Assembly: GCA_964610745.1 (NCBI GenBank)
Contig: CAZSYL010000005.1
Location: 39,137 to 103,136, forward strand
From: SHLQ01 sp964610745
Lineage (GTDB): Bacteria > Actinomycetota > Acidimicrobiia > Acidimicrobiales > SHLQ01
DNA length: 64,000 bases
Direction: 5' to 3'
The notes beneath the pieces were generated by a model. It did not search any database. It had not been told where the DNA came from and saw only the letters and a list, made by a program, of their open reading frames with translations. Both the position numbers and the translations under genes were made by a program. Of this stretch, positions 55,551-63,491 are shown in pieces. Numbering within the stretch: the stretch's first letter is position 1; each line of letters opens with the position of its first letter.

Positions 55551-55612
55551 TGCGCCAGCTTATTGGCTTCGCCCATTGAGCCCGCAGCTGACCGTTCCCC
55601 TAACATCCGACC

Positions 55613-56599
55613 ATGATCGACCTTCGAAGTGACACCGTAACCAGGCCTGGCCCAAGCATGCGCGAGGCCATGGCCACCGCGGAGGTCGGTGATGATGTCT
55701 GGGGCGACGATCCTACGGTGACGGCGCTCGAAGAAAAGGCAGCGGCGTTGCTCGGTATGGAGGCTGCGCTTTTTGTGCCGTCGGGAACACAGTCGAACCT
55801 TTGCGCACTGCTCGCGCACTGTCAGCGAGGCGAGGAGTACATCGTTGGCCAAAACGCCCACACCTATAAGTACGAAGCCGGTGGCGCAGCGGTGTTGGGC
55901 AGTATCCAGCCACAGCCGATCGAGTTTTCCGCCGATGGCACGCTCGACCTCGACCTGGTCGCTTCGAAAATTAAGGCGGACGACCCGCATTTCGCCAGAA
56001 CCCGCCTGCTCTCACTGGAGAACACGACCGACGGCAAAGTTCTGCCGCTCGCCTACGGTGAGGACGCCCGAGCGCTCGTCGACGAACACGGACTATCGCT
56101 GCACCTCGATGGAGCACGGGTCTGGAATGCAGCATCAGCTCTGGGCGTAGATGTTGCCGAGGTGGTTCGCCCCTTCGACAGTGTCTCGGTGTGTCTCTCG
56201 AAGGGGCTCGGAGCGCCGGTCGGCTCGGTCTTGGCCGGTTCAGCCAACTTCATTACGTCGGCGCATCGCTGGCGCAAAATGCTCGGTGGCGGTTTGCGTC
56301 AGGCCGGCGTCATCGCCGCTGCCGGCATCTATGCCCTCGACCATCACCGTGAACGTATCGCCGATGACCATGCCATGGCCATCGCGATTGGGGCAGCACT
56401 CAACGAATTCGATGGCATCGATGTATCGGCGGTGAACACCAACATGGTGTTCTGTGAATTCGCTGAATGGGAGAAGGTGGCGGCAAAGTTCGAAGGTGCC
56501 GGAATCCTCGCGGCAATACAACCAACGACATCACGCCTCGTCACCCACCTCGATCTGCCCGAGGACACCGTCGAGCAACTGGCTTCAGCGCTTTCCTGA
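55613..56599 (+). CDS. ltaE: Low-specificity L-threonine aldolase
   Basis: This 328-residue fold-type I PLP enzyme reads MIDLRSDTVTRPGPSMREAM at the start and GDDVWGDDPTV, both diagnostic for threonine aldolases. Asp166 in HLDGARVWNAA contacts the PLP ring nitrogen and Lys197 in VCLSKGLGAPVGS forms the Schiff base. It splits L-threonine or L-allo-threonine into glycine and acetaldehyde. It diverges from the AAA ATPase gene with 62 bp between starts. Confidence 0.93.
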   Translation: MIDLRSDTVTRPGPSMREAMATAEVGDDVWGDDPTVTALEEKAAALLGMEAALFVPSGTQSNLCALLAHCQRGEEYIVGQNAHTYKYEAGGAAVLGSIQPQPIEFSADGTLDLDLVASKIKADDPHFARTRLLSLENTTDGKVLPLAYGEDARALVDEHGLSLHLDGARVWNAASALGVDVAEVVRPFDSVSVCLSKGLGAPVGSVLAGSANFITSAHRWRKMLGGGLRQAGVIAAAGIYALDHHRERIADDHAMAIAIGAALNEFDGIDVSAVNTNMVFCEFAEWEKVAAKFEGAGILAAIQPTTSRLVTHLDLPEDTVEQLASALS

Positions 56600-56705
56600 G
56601 GGCGCGGCCGTGAAAATGACCTGAATAGGCCGTTCGACTCAAATCGACCCTGGTCGGGCCAACCGACTCAACCGCAACGACATCTCGAATGCGATTAATG
56701 GTTGC

Positions 56706-58913
56706 ATGAGTATCGCCGGAGTTAGGTCTTTGGGACGAAGCCTCAGCGCAGCGGTCGTTGTCGGCTTCTTATTCGCTATAACTATGGTCGCGTTGCTCGC
56801 GATCAGTCAGGGTTCTGCCTCAGCGACGTTTGACGGCCTACCAACCGAGACGCCCCGCCGCGACTTGCCGCGCATCCTCGACGGGGTCGTACTCGACACC
56901 GCCCAGGTCGGGAACTTCATCGTTGTCGTCGGCGACTTCACCCAGGTCGAACGATCAGATGGCCGAGTGTTCGCGGCCACCGGGGCATACGCCTACGACA
57001 TCAACACGGGCTCGCTGATCGAATCGTTCCTGCCGTCGTTCACCCGCAACAACGGGAACCCGACGATCGTCCGGACGGTTACCGCAGCAGGACCCAACAG
57101 TGTTTTCATCGGTGGCAGGTTTAACTCGGTCAATGGAACGACTCGTCATCGGTTGGTCAAGATTTCGATCACCACAGGAACGGTCGACCCTACGTTTGTG
57201 GCCAACACCGACGCCGAAGTAAACGCACTCGTTACGGACGGAAACCGGCTGTTTGTCGGTGGCGACTTCAACTCGATCAACAGCGTCCCTCGCTCGCGTC
57301 TCGCCGAGGTTAACGCGACCACCGGTGCAGTAAACCTCGGCTTCCGACTCGACATTACGCAGAGCAGTCGAGATAACCCCACCTTTACCTACGGCCCTCG
57401 TTATCTCGGCATCACCGACGACGGTGTCCTTGTCGTCGTACACCGCGCAGAACGAGTCGGCGGGTTCCTGCGCCCTGGTATTGCGCTGATCGACGTGCAG
57501 ACCAACTCGCTCCTCGGCTACAGCACGGACTTCTGGAACGGCGAGGAGATCCTTGCCTTCGATGCTGATCTCTCTCCGGACGGCAGCTACATCGTTGTGG
57601 TCAGCAACGGCGGCGACGAACCGCTGCTTGGCAGGGACGCGGGTGTTCGATTCGACATCACCGACCGGTCCACCCCCAATCAGGGCGAACGATGGATCGC
57701 TCGCAACTTCGACAGCACGTACTCGGTTGCGATCTCAAACTCGGCGGTCTTCATGGGCGGCCACTTCTGCAACGTCGAAGGGCCGAATTCGCCCGTTCCG
57801 TTCCCCGGCATAGGTCAGTACACGAACGACAACAGCTGCTTCGGCATTACGCCCGCAAGCAGGTTCCCCACCACCGTGAACCGAGATCAGCTCGCTGCAT
57901 TCGATCCGGCCACCGGGACGGCACTGGACTGGGATCCGGGATCTGATGGATTCGTCGGCGTGACGTCACTCGAGGTAACCAGTAGAGGCCTGCTGGTCGG
58001 ACACGACGGGACCTTTCTTGGACGCGACGGCAACCAACGTCGAGCGTGGAACGTGGGCCGGCACGGTTTTTTCGACATAGCTAATCCGACCGGCAGGACG
58101 AACTTGTCAATCAACCCTCCGACATGCTCGGGCCGTGAGGCGACCATCATCGGCACCGCTGGGCCTGACACCATCAGCGGCACCGCCGGCGTCGATGTCA
58201 TTGTTGGCTTTGGTGGCCAGGACAACATCGGCGGACTCGCCGGAAACGACTTCATCTGCGGCGGTCCAGGCAACGACGTCATCAATGGCGGTGCAGGAAA
58301 CGACACCATTCTCGGCGAAGCCGGTGGCGATCTGATCGCCGGCGGCAATGGCAACGACATCATCACCGGAGGGAATGGCGCCGACACCATCAGCGGGGGC
58401 AATGGCAACGACCTGCTCAACGGAAGCGGTGGAAACGACAACCTCACCGGGAATGAGGGCGACGACCGGATCTTTGGCGGCAGCGGTGGCGACAAACTCG
58501 CCGGCGGAGCTGGAGGCGACGACCTGCGCGGCGGCAAGGGAGCCGACACGATCACCGGTGGCGGTGGAAATGACGCGCTCGCCGGTCACGACGGATCCGA
58601 CGACCTTCGCGGAGGTGACGGGGTCGATCGTCTCGTTGGAGGCACCGGCAACGATCTCCTGATCGGTGCAGCCGGAGCCGACACGCTCAACGGCGGCAAT
58701 GGGACGGACAGGCTAAATGGAGGACCCTCAAACGACAGCCTCCGCGGCGGCAATGGTCACGATGCACTGTTTGGTGGCAGCGGACTCGACAGCCTTCAAG
58801 GCGAGAACGGCGATGACTCCGTCGATGGCGGAATCGGCGTCGATCGCTGCGCTGGTTCGACCTTCGCAACGCCCGATGGATTGGGCGATGTCCGTCTGCG
58901 TTGCGAGAACTAG
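56706..58913 (+). CDS. Exported protein with delta-60-like propeller repeats and RTX calcium-binding repeats
   Basis: The N-terminal signal helix SAAVVVGFLFAITMVALLAIS is followed by ~430 residues of propeller-like repeats in the delta-60/outer-membrane style: VVGDFTQVERSDGRVFA, FIGGRFNSVNGTTRHRL and FVGGDFNSINSVPRSRL. From about residue 476 to 715 there are roughly 25 RTX nonapeptides (GGxGNDxIx), which bind calcium in a parallel beta-roll. No type I secretion genes are nearby, and the signal helix suggests Sec export instead. It may be a surface or matrix protein. The final GLGDVRLRCEN is typical of actinobacterial RTX-like proteins. Confidence 0.85.
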   Translation: MSIAGVRSLGRSLSAAVVVGFLFAITMVALLAISQGSASATFDGLPTETPRRDLPRILDGVVLDTAQVGNFIVVVGDFTQVERSDGRVFAATGAYAYDINTGSLIESFLPSFTRNNGNPTIVRTVTAAGPNSVFIGGRFNSVNGTTRHRLVKISITTGTVDPTFVANTDAEVNALVTDGNRLFVGGDFNSINSVPRSRLAEVNATTGAVNLGFRLDITQSSRDNPTFTYGPRYLGITDDGVLVVVHRAERVGGFLRPGIALIDVQTNSLLGYSTDFWNGEEILAFDADLSPDGSYIVVVSNGGDEPLLGRDAGVRFDITDRSTPNQGERWIARNFDSTYSVAISNSAVFMGGHFCNVEGPNSPVPFPGIGQYTNDNSCFGITPASRFPTTVNRDQLAAFDPATGTALDWDPGSDGFVGVTSLEVTSRGLLVGHDGTFLGRDGNQRRAWNVGRHGFFDIANPTGRTNLSINPPTCSGREATIIGTAGPDTISGTAGVDVIVGFGGQDNIGGLAGNDFICGGPGNDVINGGAGNDTILGEAGGDLIAGGNGNDIITGGNGADTISGGNGNDLLNGSGGNDNLTGNEGDDRIFGGSGGDKLAGGAGGDDLRGGKGADTITGGGGNDALAGHDGSDDLRGGDGVDRLVGGTGNDLLIGAAGADTLNGGNGTDRLNGGPSNDSLRGGNGHDALFGGSGLDSLQGENGDDSVDGGIGVDRCAGSTFATPDGLGDVRLRCEN
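58130..58850 (+). repeat. RTX nonapeptide repeat array
   Basis: About 25 tandem 27-bp units encoding GG-x-G-(N/A/G)-D-x-(I/L)-x. The DNA of adjacent units is only moderately similar, so the array is old or under protein-level selection. The GGxGNDxI core is present in most units and degenerate (AGADTLNGG, PSNDSLRGG) in the last ones. Confidence 0.85.
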
Positions 58914-58976
58914 GGCGTAGCTGAGCTACCGGTTCGCGACGGACTCCGTGTCAGGGCGACCCGCTAAGGTCCTCTC

Positions 58977-59591
58977 ATCAGCTACTCCCGCACTAACCCC
59001 GAAATCGTCTACGCGCTCGATATCGAAACCGACACCGAGCTCGGTGGGCTCGATCCGGCAACGGCCCCAATCGTCGCCGTTGCAGTTTCGGGCGATGGGT
59101 GGGCCAACGTCTTTGACGGCGAGGAGTCCGACATTCTCATCCGCCTGGATCGCGCCATCGCAGAACTCGACACCGGCGTGATCACCACCTGGAACGGCGC
59201 TCGTTTCGATCTGCCGTTTCTAGCTGACCGCGCCGCGATACGCGGTGTCCCCTTGGGTCTCGACCTCCGGCCAGACCCCTTTTCGCGATCGCCTCACGAA
59301 CCACTTCCAGGTCATGCTGGTGGATACATCGGGTCATGGCACGGGCATCAACACCTCGATGCGTATCGGGTGTACCGAGCAGATGTCGGCGCAGTCATGC
59401 ACCTTCCGTGCGGGCTGAAGACCTTGGCCCGGTTCATGGGACTGTCGCCCGTCGAGGTCGACCGTGAACGCATCCACGAACTGTCCACCGATGAGCTCCA
59501 CACCTACGTCGCAAGCGATGCGATCATCACCCGAGAGCTCGCCTTGCGCCGGTGGCCTACCGCGGCCGCCTCTATTGACTCGCTCGGTTAG
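58977..59591 (+). CDS. DEDD-family 3'-5' exonuclease with apparent non-canonical AUC start
   Basis: The frame is open from the stop at 58965-58967 and encodes the exonuclease motifs ALDIETDTELGG (Exo I), TTWNGARFDLPFL (Exo II) and YVASDAIITREL (Exo III with Tyr and Asp), as in DnaQ/PolB-like DEDDy nucleases. Yet no ATG, GTG or TTG occurs in frame before Exo I. The first such codon is GTG 59178, which would delete it. The best candidate is ATC at 58977, preceded by AAGGT at 58967-58970 region, giving 204 residues. A sequencing error or frameshift near 58970 is the alternative. It lies 63 bp after the RTX gene. Confidence 0.7.
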   Translation: MSYSRTNPEIVYALDIETDTELGGLDPATAPIVAVAVSGDGWANVFDGEESDILIRLDRAIAELDTGVITTWNGARFDLPFLADRAAIRGVPLGLDLRPDPFSRSPHEPLPGHAGGYIGSWHGHQHLDAYRVYRADVGAVMHLPCGLKTLARFMGLSPVEVDRERIHELSTDELHTYVASDAIITRELALRRWPTAAASIDSLG

Positions 59592-59606
59592 AGAACGCGA
59601 ACCCGG

Positions 59607-60605
59607 TCAGCGAATCTCGTCGTAATTGGCGACCTGGTGGTGTGCAGTGTCTAGGTAGACCTTGGCTTCGGGAACTCCACCAAACCGGCCGCGGCTCCAC
59701 CGCACTTCCATGTGGCCCTCGATTGGACGTCGAGCCCCTTGCAACTCCGCCCGCCAGCGCACCATTGGTTGGCCCATGGCATCGGCCCAAACGTCGAACG
59801 ACCGAATCGAGAACTGCCGTCGAAAATCGCTCGGCGTCCCAACCCGAAAGCGCAGTGGCGTTCCGTCCGAGCTCGCACCTAGGACGAAGTAGGGCGCTGG
59901 CTGAAACCGCAGCAGGCGCCACAACATGAGTTCCTGGTCGGCTTTGTCGGCGAGGTTGTCCTTCCAACGATGTGCGGTCGCGACCGAGACGGCGTTGACA
60001 AAGTCACGGTACGGACTGGTCAGCTCGTCAGGCCAGGCACCGCGGGTAGGGAGCGCATCTTTGAGACGCTGTCGTGATTCGCCATCGAGTTGGCTGACAC
60101 AGTCGGGCATGTCGACAATGCCGGTGAACATGACGCTTCGTTCGTACAGGTCCTGGTAGGCCTCGGGTGCAATCTCGAGGAACCAGTCAGTCCGGTCGCC
60201 GCGGCGTTCAGCGAGGAGCCGATCAAAGACGTGGGCCGGCGAGACGTTGAAGAGAATGTCCGAGCCATATTTGCAGCTGATCAGATAAACGTGGTCGACA
60301 CGTAGGTCGGCAGGAATCTGGTCATAACCCGGCGGGCGGCCTGGGCCCTGCCACTCAACCCGGTCGGGCACCCGGCCTCGAAGGCCATCGGGTGACTCAA
60401 GAAATCGTTGGCCGTGCTCCCAGGCTTGGGAAAACTCGGCCTCGGACTCCCCGGCTGTGAGCTCGTCATACAAGAGGTCGTACTCGTCGTCGGTGACACC
60501 GTGAAACCAGTTGGGCCGGACAGCGAGGGCCCGATCGATGCTTGGGAAGCCAAGCATCGCGAGGCCGGTGACGATCTCGGTGATCTTTGTACGCGACGAG
60601 GCCAC
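59607..60605 (-). CDS. Probable restriction endonuclease subunit of a type II-like RM operon
   Basis: This 332-residue protein is not clearly assigned to a family. Residues ~96-113 (QIPADLRVDHVYLISCKY) resemble a PD-(D/E)xK-type strand pair with D100/D104 and the S-x-K variant at 110-112, following a helix rich in acidic residues. The middle (HRWKDNLADKADQELMLWRLL) and C-terminal strands are compatible with a DNA-recognition region. The main argument is position: last gene of an operon with a DNA methyltransferase and a small protein, 10 bp after the latter. It converges on the exonuclease gene. Confidence 0.55.
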   Translation of the reverse strand: MASSRTKITEIVTGLAMLGFPSIDRALAVRPNWFHGVTDDEYDLLYDELTAGESEAEFSQAWEHGQRFLESPDGLRGRVPDRVEWQGPGRPPGYDQIPADLRVDHVYLISCKYGSDILFNVSPAHVFDRLLAERRGDRTDWFLEIAPEAYQDLYERSVMFTGIVDMPDCVSQLDGESRQRLKDALPTRGAWPDELTSPYRDFVNAVSVATAHRWKDNLADKADQELMLWRLLRFQPAPYFVLGASSDGTPLRFRVGTPSDFRRQFSIRSFDVWADAMGQPMVRWRAELQGARRPIEGHMEVRWSRGRFGGVPEAKVYLDTAHHQVANYDEIR

Positions 60606-60615
60606 GTGTCGATCC

Positions 60616-60933
60616 TCAGTCCCGAAAGAGTGGGGCGAATTGCAGTTGTGCCCCGATCAGTTCGCTCGGGAGGTCGTCTTCTGAATAGACGTGAAGCTGG
60701 GTGTACACATCGATTCCGGTCGAGGTGGTATCGATCCATTCGACGACCGCGTCAGCCCACCGCTCCTCGAGCAGCGCCTTGCGCATCCGCTCGCGCGCCT
60801 TGACTTCCAGGTCGTTCGGGACAGAACGTGCCACTACCTCGAGGGCGAGGAGTCGCTGCAGGACATCGATGGAGTCGGCGGCATACACCGTTGGCGGTTC
60901 GTCTCGAACCACGGCGTAGGCAACCCCGCTCAT
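60616..60933 (-). CDS. Small protein of the RM operon, unknown function
   Basis: This 105-residue soluble protein starts within the stop of the methyltransferase gene (ATGA overlap at 60930-60933). It has a short N-terminal strand (VAYAVVRDEPPTVYAADS), a central helix (ERMRKALLEERWADAVVEWI) and a C-terminal strand region. It is not a helix-turn-helix controller by inspection. It may be a small subunit or immunity-like partner of the restriction system. Confidence 0.6.
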   Translation of the reverse strand: MSGVAYAVVRDEPPTVYAADSIDVLQRLLALEVVARSVPNDLEVKARERMRKALLEERWADAVVEWIDTTSTGIDVYTQLHVYSEDDLPSELIGAQLQFAPLFRD

Positions 60934-62618
60934 GCGCCTCGTTGATGGAAGCGTCCAGCGATGTCTGCTTCGGTCCAGTAGCCGGGAAGCGGCTCGGTGG
61001 CTCCTTGCTGTGCGTAGCTGCGAAGGCGTGCAACACCAGCGGCGTTGACGTCGCTGTTCTCTCCAAAGTCGAGCCCGTCACCGGGGTCGTCAAAGATTTC
61101 GATTGCATCGAAGAGCGCCCACGGACCAACCGCGCGCATGGCGCGGTCGCCTTCGGAATTCTTCCGTGGAAGATGCGAGGTCAGCACGAGCAAGCGAGTA
61201 TCCGGATGTGTGGTCTTCAGCACATTGGCTCGACCGAGCATCTTCCATAACGTGTCGGTTCGCATGAGGCCGGGTCGGCTGCTGGTGAATGCGCCGGACA
61301 TGTCGACGTAGTAGCGATACTCGCCGGCCTGATCGGTGATCTCAAAGTTGAGTTGCAAACCAGTGCCCTTGACCTTCACCTTCTCGGCAATGATCTCGAA
61401 GCCGGCTTCCTCCAGCACCTCCTTTGCGAGGTCCTGGGCTTTCTTGCCTTCTTTGGTGGCGCGGGCCTGGAAGTGCTCAACGCGCTCATCGATGTTTTCT
61501 GGTACCTGAAGTGTGGGCAATGGTTCATCTCCTGCTGATACGACAGGCCGGTGTCTCCGCCGGGCCTGTTCTGCGGCGACCCGTTCGCGGGCCAAAGTGA
61601 CATAGTCGGGATCGAGGTCGAAGCCAACGCCGATCCGCTGTGTGCGCTCGGCGGCGACGACTGTCGATCCAGAGCCGAGGAAGGGGTCGAGGACGACGTC
61701 GCCCTCAAAGGTGTAGAGATCGATGAGTCGACGAGGGAGTTCGACGGGGAACGGCGCTGGATGGCCGACCCGTCGGGCCGACTCGGGGTCGATGCGCCAC
61801 ACGTCGAGCGTGGCTTCCATGAACTCGTCCGCACTCACACTGCTGCGATACGGCATGCCAGCGGTTTCGCGTTTGGCTGGCTTTTGAGCTCGGTCGAAGC
61901 GACCCTTGCTCGCAATGATCACGCGTTCGGTGATATCGCGCAGAACCGGGTTGGTCGCTGACCGGTACGAGCCCCACGCAAGTGAGCCGGATGCACCTTC
62001 GGCCTTATGCCAGATGATCTCACCACGAAGCAACATCCCAAGGTCGTCCTGGAGAATGTTGATGACATCGGCGGACAGGCTGCGATACGGCTTGCGGCCG
62101 AGGTTGGCCACGTTGACGGCGATGCGTCCACCCGGTTCGAGTACGCGGAGGCACTCGCTGAAGACGTCGCGAAGCATCTGGAGATAATCGAGGTAGGTGC
62201 GGGGAATCTCGGGGCCGCGATCACGATCGCCAGCGACCGCCTGTTCGTACTCCTTGCCGACGAAGTAGGGCGGAGAGGTCACGACGAGCGCCACCGAATT
62301 GTCGGGGATGACCGTCATATTTCGGGCATCTCCGTTGACGCACCAATCGTCGAGGTTGACCGTCTCGAGCTCGGGAAGAGGGTTGACCGTGTCGTCATCG
62401 GAGACGATAGGCGGAGTAAAGCGAGCGTAGAACTCGCTGGCATCGTGGCTTTCGCGTCGACCGGCACCGAAGGCCTGTGTCGATGTCGAACCACGCCGGA
62501 GCGGGTTGACCGCTCCTGTCTCAGGAGCGGTCGGAGCGTCGGTTGTTGAAGCGATGGGTTCCACGGATGGAGCCTTTCGGAGATAGGGACTTAATTTTGG
62601 ATGGTCCTCTGGCGTCAT
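60930..62618 (-). CDS. Beta-class DNA methyltransferase with C-terminal extra domain (type II RM)
   Basis: The start is placed at ATG 62618 (MTPEDHPKL) because GGAGA lies 6 bases upstream; ATG 62645 lacks such a site. Numbered from 62645, motif IV is VVTSPPYFVGK (123-128) and motif I is DPFLGSGSTVVAAE (320-326). The IV-before-I order marks the beta class, which makes N4-methylcytosine or N6-methyladenine. The first ~75 residues are probably disordered. Residues ~395-571 form an additional domain (GFEIIAEKVKVKGTGLQLNFEI, YRYYVDMSGAF, RTDTLWKMLGRANVL) with a PD-(D/E)xK-like look. It heads the operon with the small protein and probable endonuclease. Confidence 0.88.
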   Translation of the reverse strand: MTPEDHPKLSPYLRKAPSVEPIASTTDAPTAPETGAVNPLRRGSTSTQAFGAGRRESHDASEFYARFTPPIVSDDDTVNPLPELETVNLDDWCVNGDARNMTVIPDNSVALVVTSPPYFVGKEYEQAVAGDRDRGPEIPRTYLDYLQMLRDVFSECLRVLEPGGRIAVNVANLGRKPYRSLSADVINILQDDLGMLLRGEIIWHKAEGASGSLAWGSYRSATNPVLRDITERVIIASKGRFDRAQKPAKRETAGMPYRSSVSADEFMEATLDVWRIDPESARRVGHPAPFPVELPRRLIDLYTFEGDVVLDPFLGSGSTVVAAERTQRIGVGFDLDPDYVTLARERVAAEQARRRHRPVVSAGDEPLPTLQVPENIDERVEHFQARATKEGKKAQDLAKEVLEEAGFEIIAEKVKVKGTGLQLNFEITDQAGEYRYYVDMSGAFTSSRPGLMRTDTLWKMLGRANVLKTTHPDTRLLVLTSHLPRKNSEGDRAMRAVGPWALFDAIEIFDDPGDGLDFGENSDVNAAGVARLRSYAQQGATEPLPGYWTEADIAGRFHQRGA

Positions 62619-62645
62619 AGCCAGTCTCCGACCGCTCGGGGACAT

Positions 62646-62771
62646 GCTACGAACTTGTGAGCAACAACCTAGGGATGGGGTGTGACATTGAATTATCTGA
62701 CCGGGCCCTGCTGAGTTTGGGAGGGTGTGTTTGGTGTTGTTGTTCAGCGGCGGGCGTGAGTTGGGGATGTG
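62646..62771. other. Short intergenic region before the RM operon
   Basis: These 126 bp separate the RM operon start from the end of the SUKH-like gene. The sequence is locally AT-richer and G/T-skewed (gggtgtgacattgaattatctg and the GTGTTTGGTGTTG stretch). It should hold the RM promoter. I see no clear palindrome for a controller protein. Confidence 0.4.
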
Positions 62772-63491
62772 CTAGAGGTCTGCTGGCGGTGATGGTTCGG
62801 TGTGGCGAACTAGGCACGCGACTCGGGGGCTGCAGTGCCATTTCTCGACCACTGGCAGCACGAGTTCGGCGATCTTCTCTTCGAGTTCGCCGTCATACTC
62901 GAGCGGGTTGCGTAGCTTCCTTTCAAAAAAGGTGAACCATCCATTTTCATACAACTCACGGGTACAGGCGACGACGTCACGAAGCCGATACCCAATCCGT
63001 TGAGCGCGATAACCTTCGTTCATCGAATACACACGCCCATGATTCGGGCCGCCCATCGCCATCCCAAGGTTTCGATTGTTGTTCTGTACCTGAAACCAGA
63101 ACAGGTCGCCGTCAGGCACCCACCCGTCGTCATCGTCGCGCGTTCGATTTGTTTTACGGTGGATCTCGTCGCTCGGCACGAAACCAAAAGGAGCGATATC
63201 GCTGTGGACTGCCGACGAATAAGCACGCAGAGACCCGTGATAGCCACTGCCAATTGGCCCCATAAAATCCAGAATCCCAGACGCCGGGACTTCTGTCACC
63301 GACAACAAATCGATGAGGTCGTCGGGAACCTCAGGAATCTCTTCTTTCAGGAACTTGATCGCTAGACCTGATGCCGGTCGCCACCACGGCACTCGACCGG
63401 CTTGTACGTGAATGTCGTACATGTACGTACCCGGAACTTGAGCTTTACGAATCGCTTCAAGATCCTCGACAACATTTCCCGTCCCAGCCAT
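62772..63491 (-). CDS. SMI1/KNR4 (SUKH)-like protein, possible immunity protein
   Basis: This 239-residue soluble protein contains a SUKH-type pattern in its middle. It has a proline helix (EIPEVPDDLIDLLSVTEVPASG), then IAPFGFVPSDEIHRKTNR, the strand pair DLFWFQVQNNNRNLGMAM, GRVYSMNEGYRAQRIGYRLRDVVACTRELY and a final helix. SUKH proteins often neutralise polymorphic toxins encoded just upstream. The candidate upstream stretch (63492-64000) is ambiguous and runs off the window, so this role is unproven. Codon use is somewhat less GC-rich than in the neighbours. Confidence 0.65.
   Translation of the reverse strand: MAGTGNVVEDLEAIRKAQVPGTYMYDIHVQAGRVPWWRPASGLAIKFLKEEIPEVPDDLIDLLSVTEVPASGILDFMGPIGSGYHGSLRAYSSAVHSDIAPFGFVPSDEIHRKTNRTRDDDDGWVPDGDLFWFQVQNNNRNLGMAMGGPNHGRVYSMNEGYRAQRIGYRLRDVVACTRELYENGWFTFFERKLRNPLEYDGELEEKIAELVLPVVEKWHCSPRVACLVRHTEPSPPADL

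Noticed and set aside
58130..58850. CRISPR-like appearance of regularly spaced repeats
   Set aside because: 27-bp coding repeats of RTX type in frame, without spacers or cas genes.
58948..59181. Plus-strand frame starting at GTG 58948
   Set aside because: Ser/Pro-rich shadow in another frame of the exonuclease gene; no family features.
59178..59591. Exonuclease start at GTG 59178
   Set aside because: It would delete the conserved DIET motif encoded in the same frame upstream.
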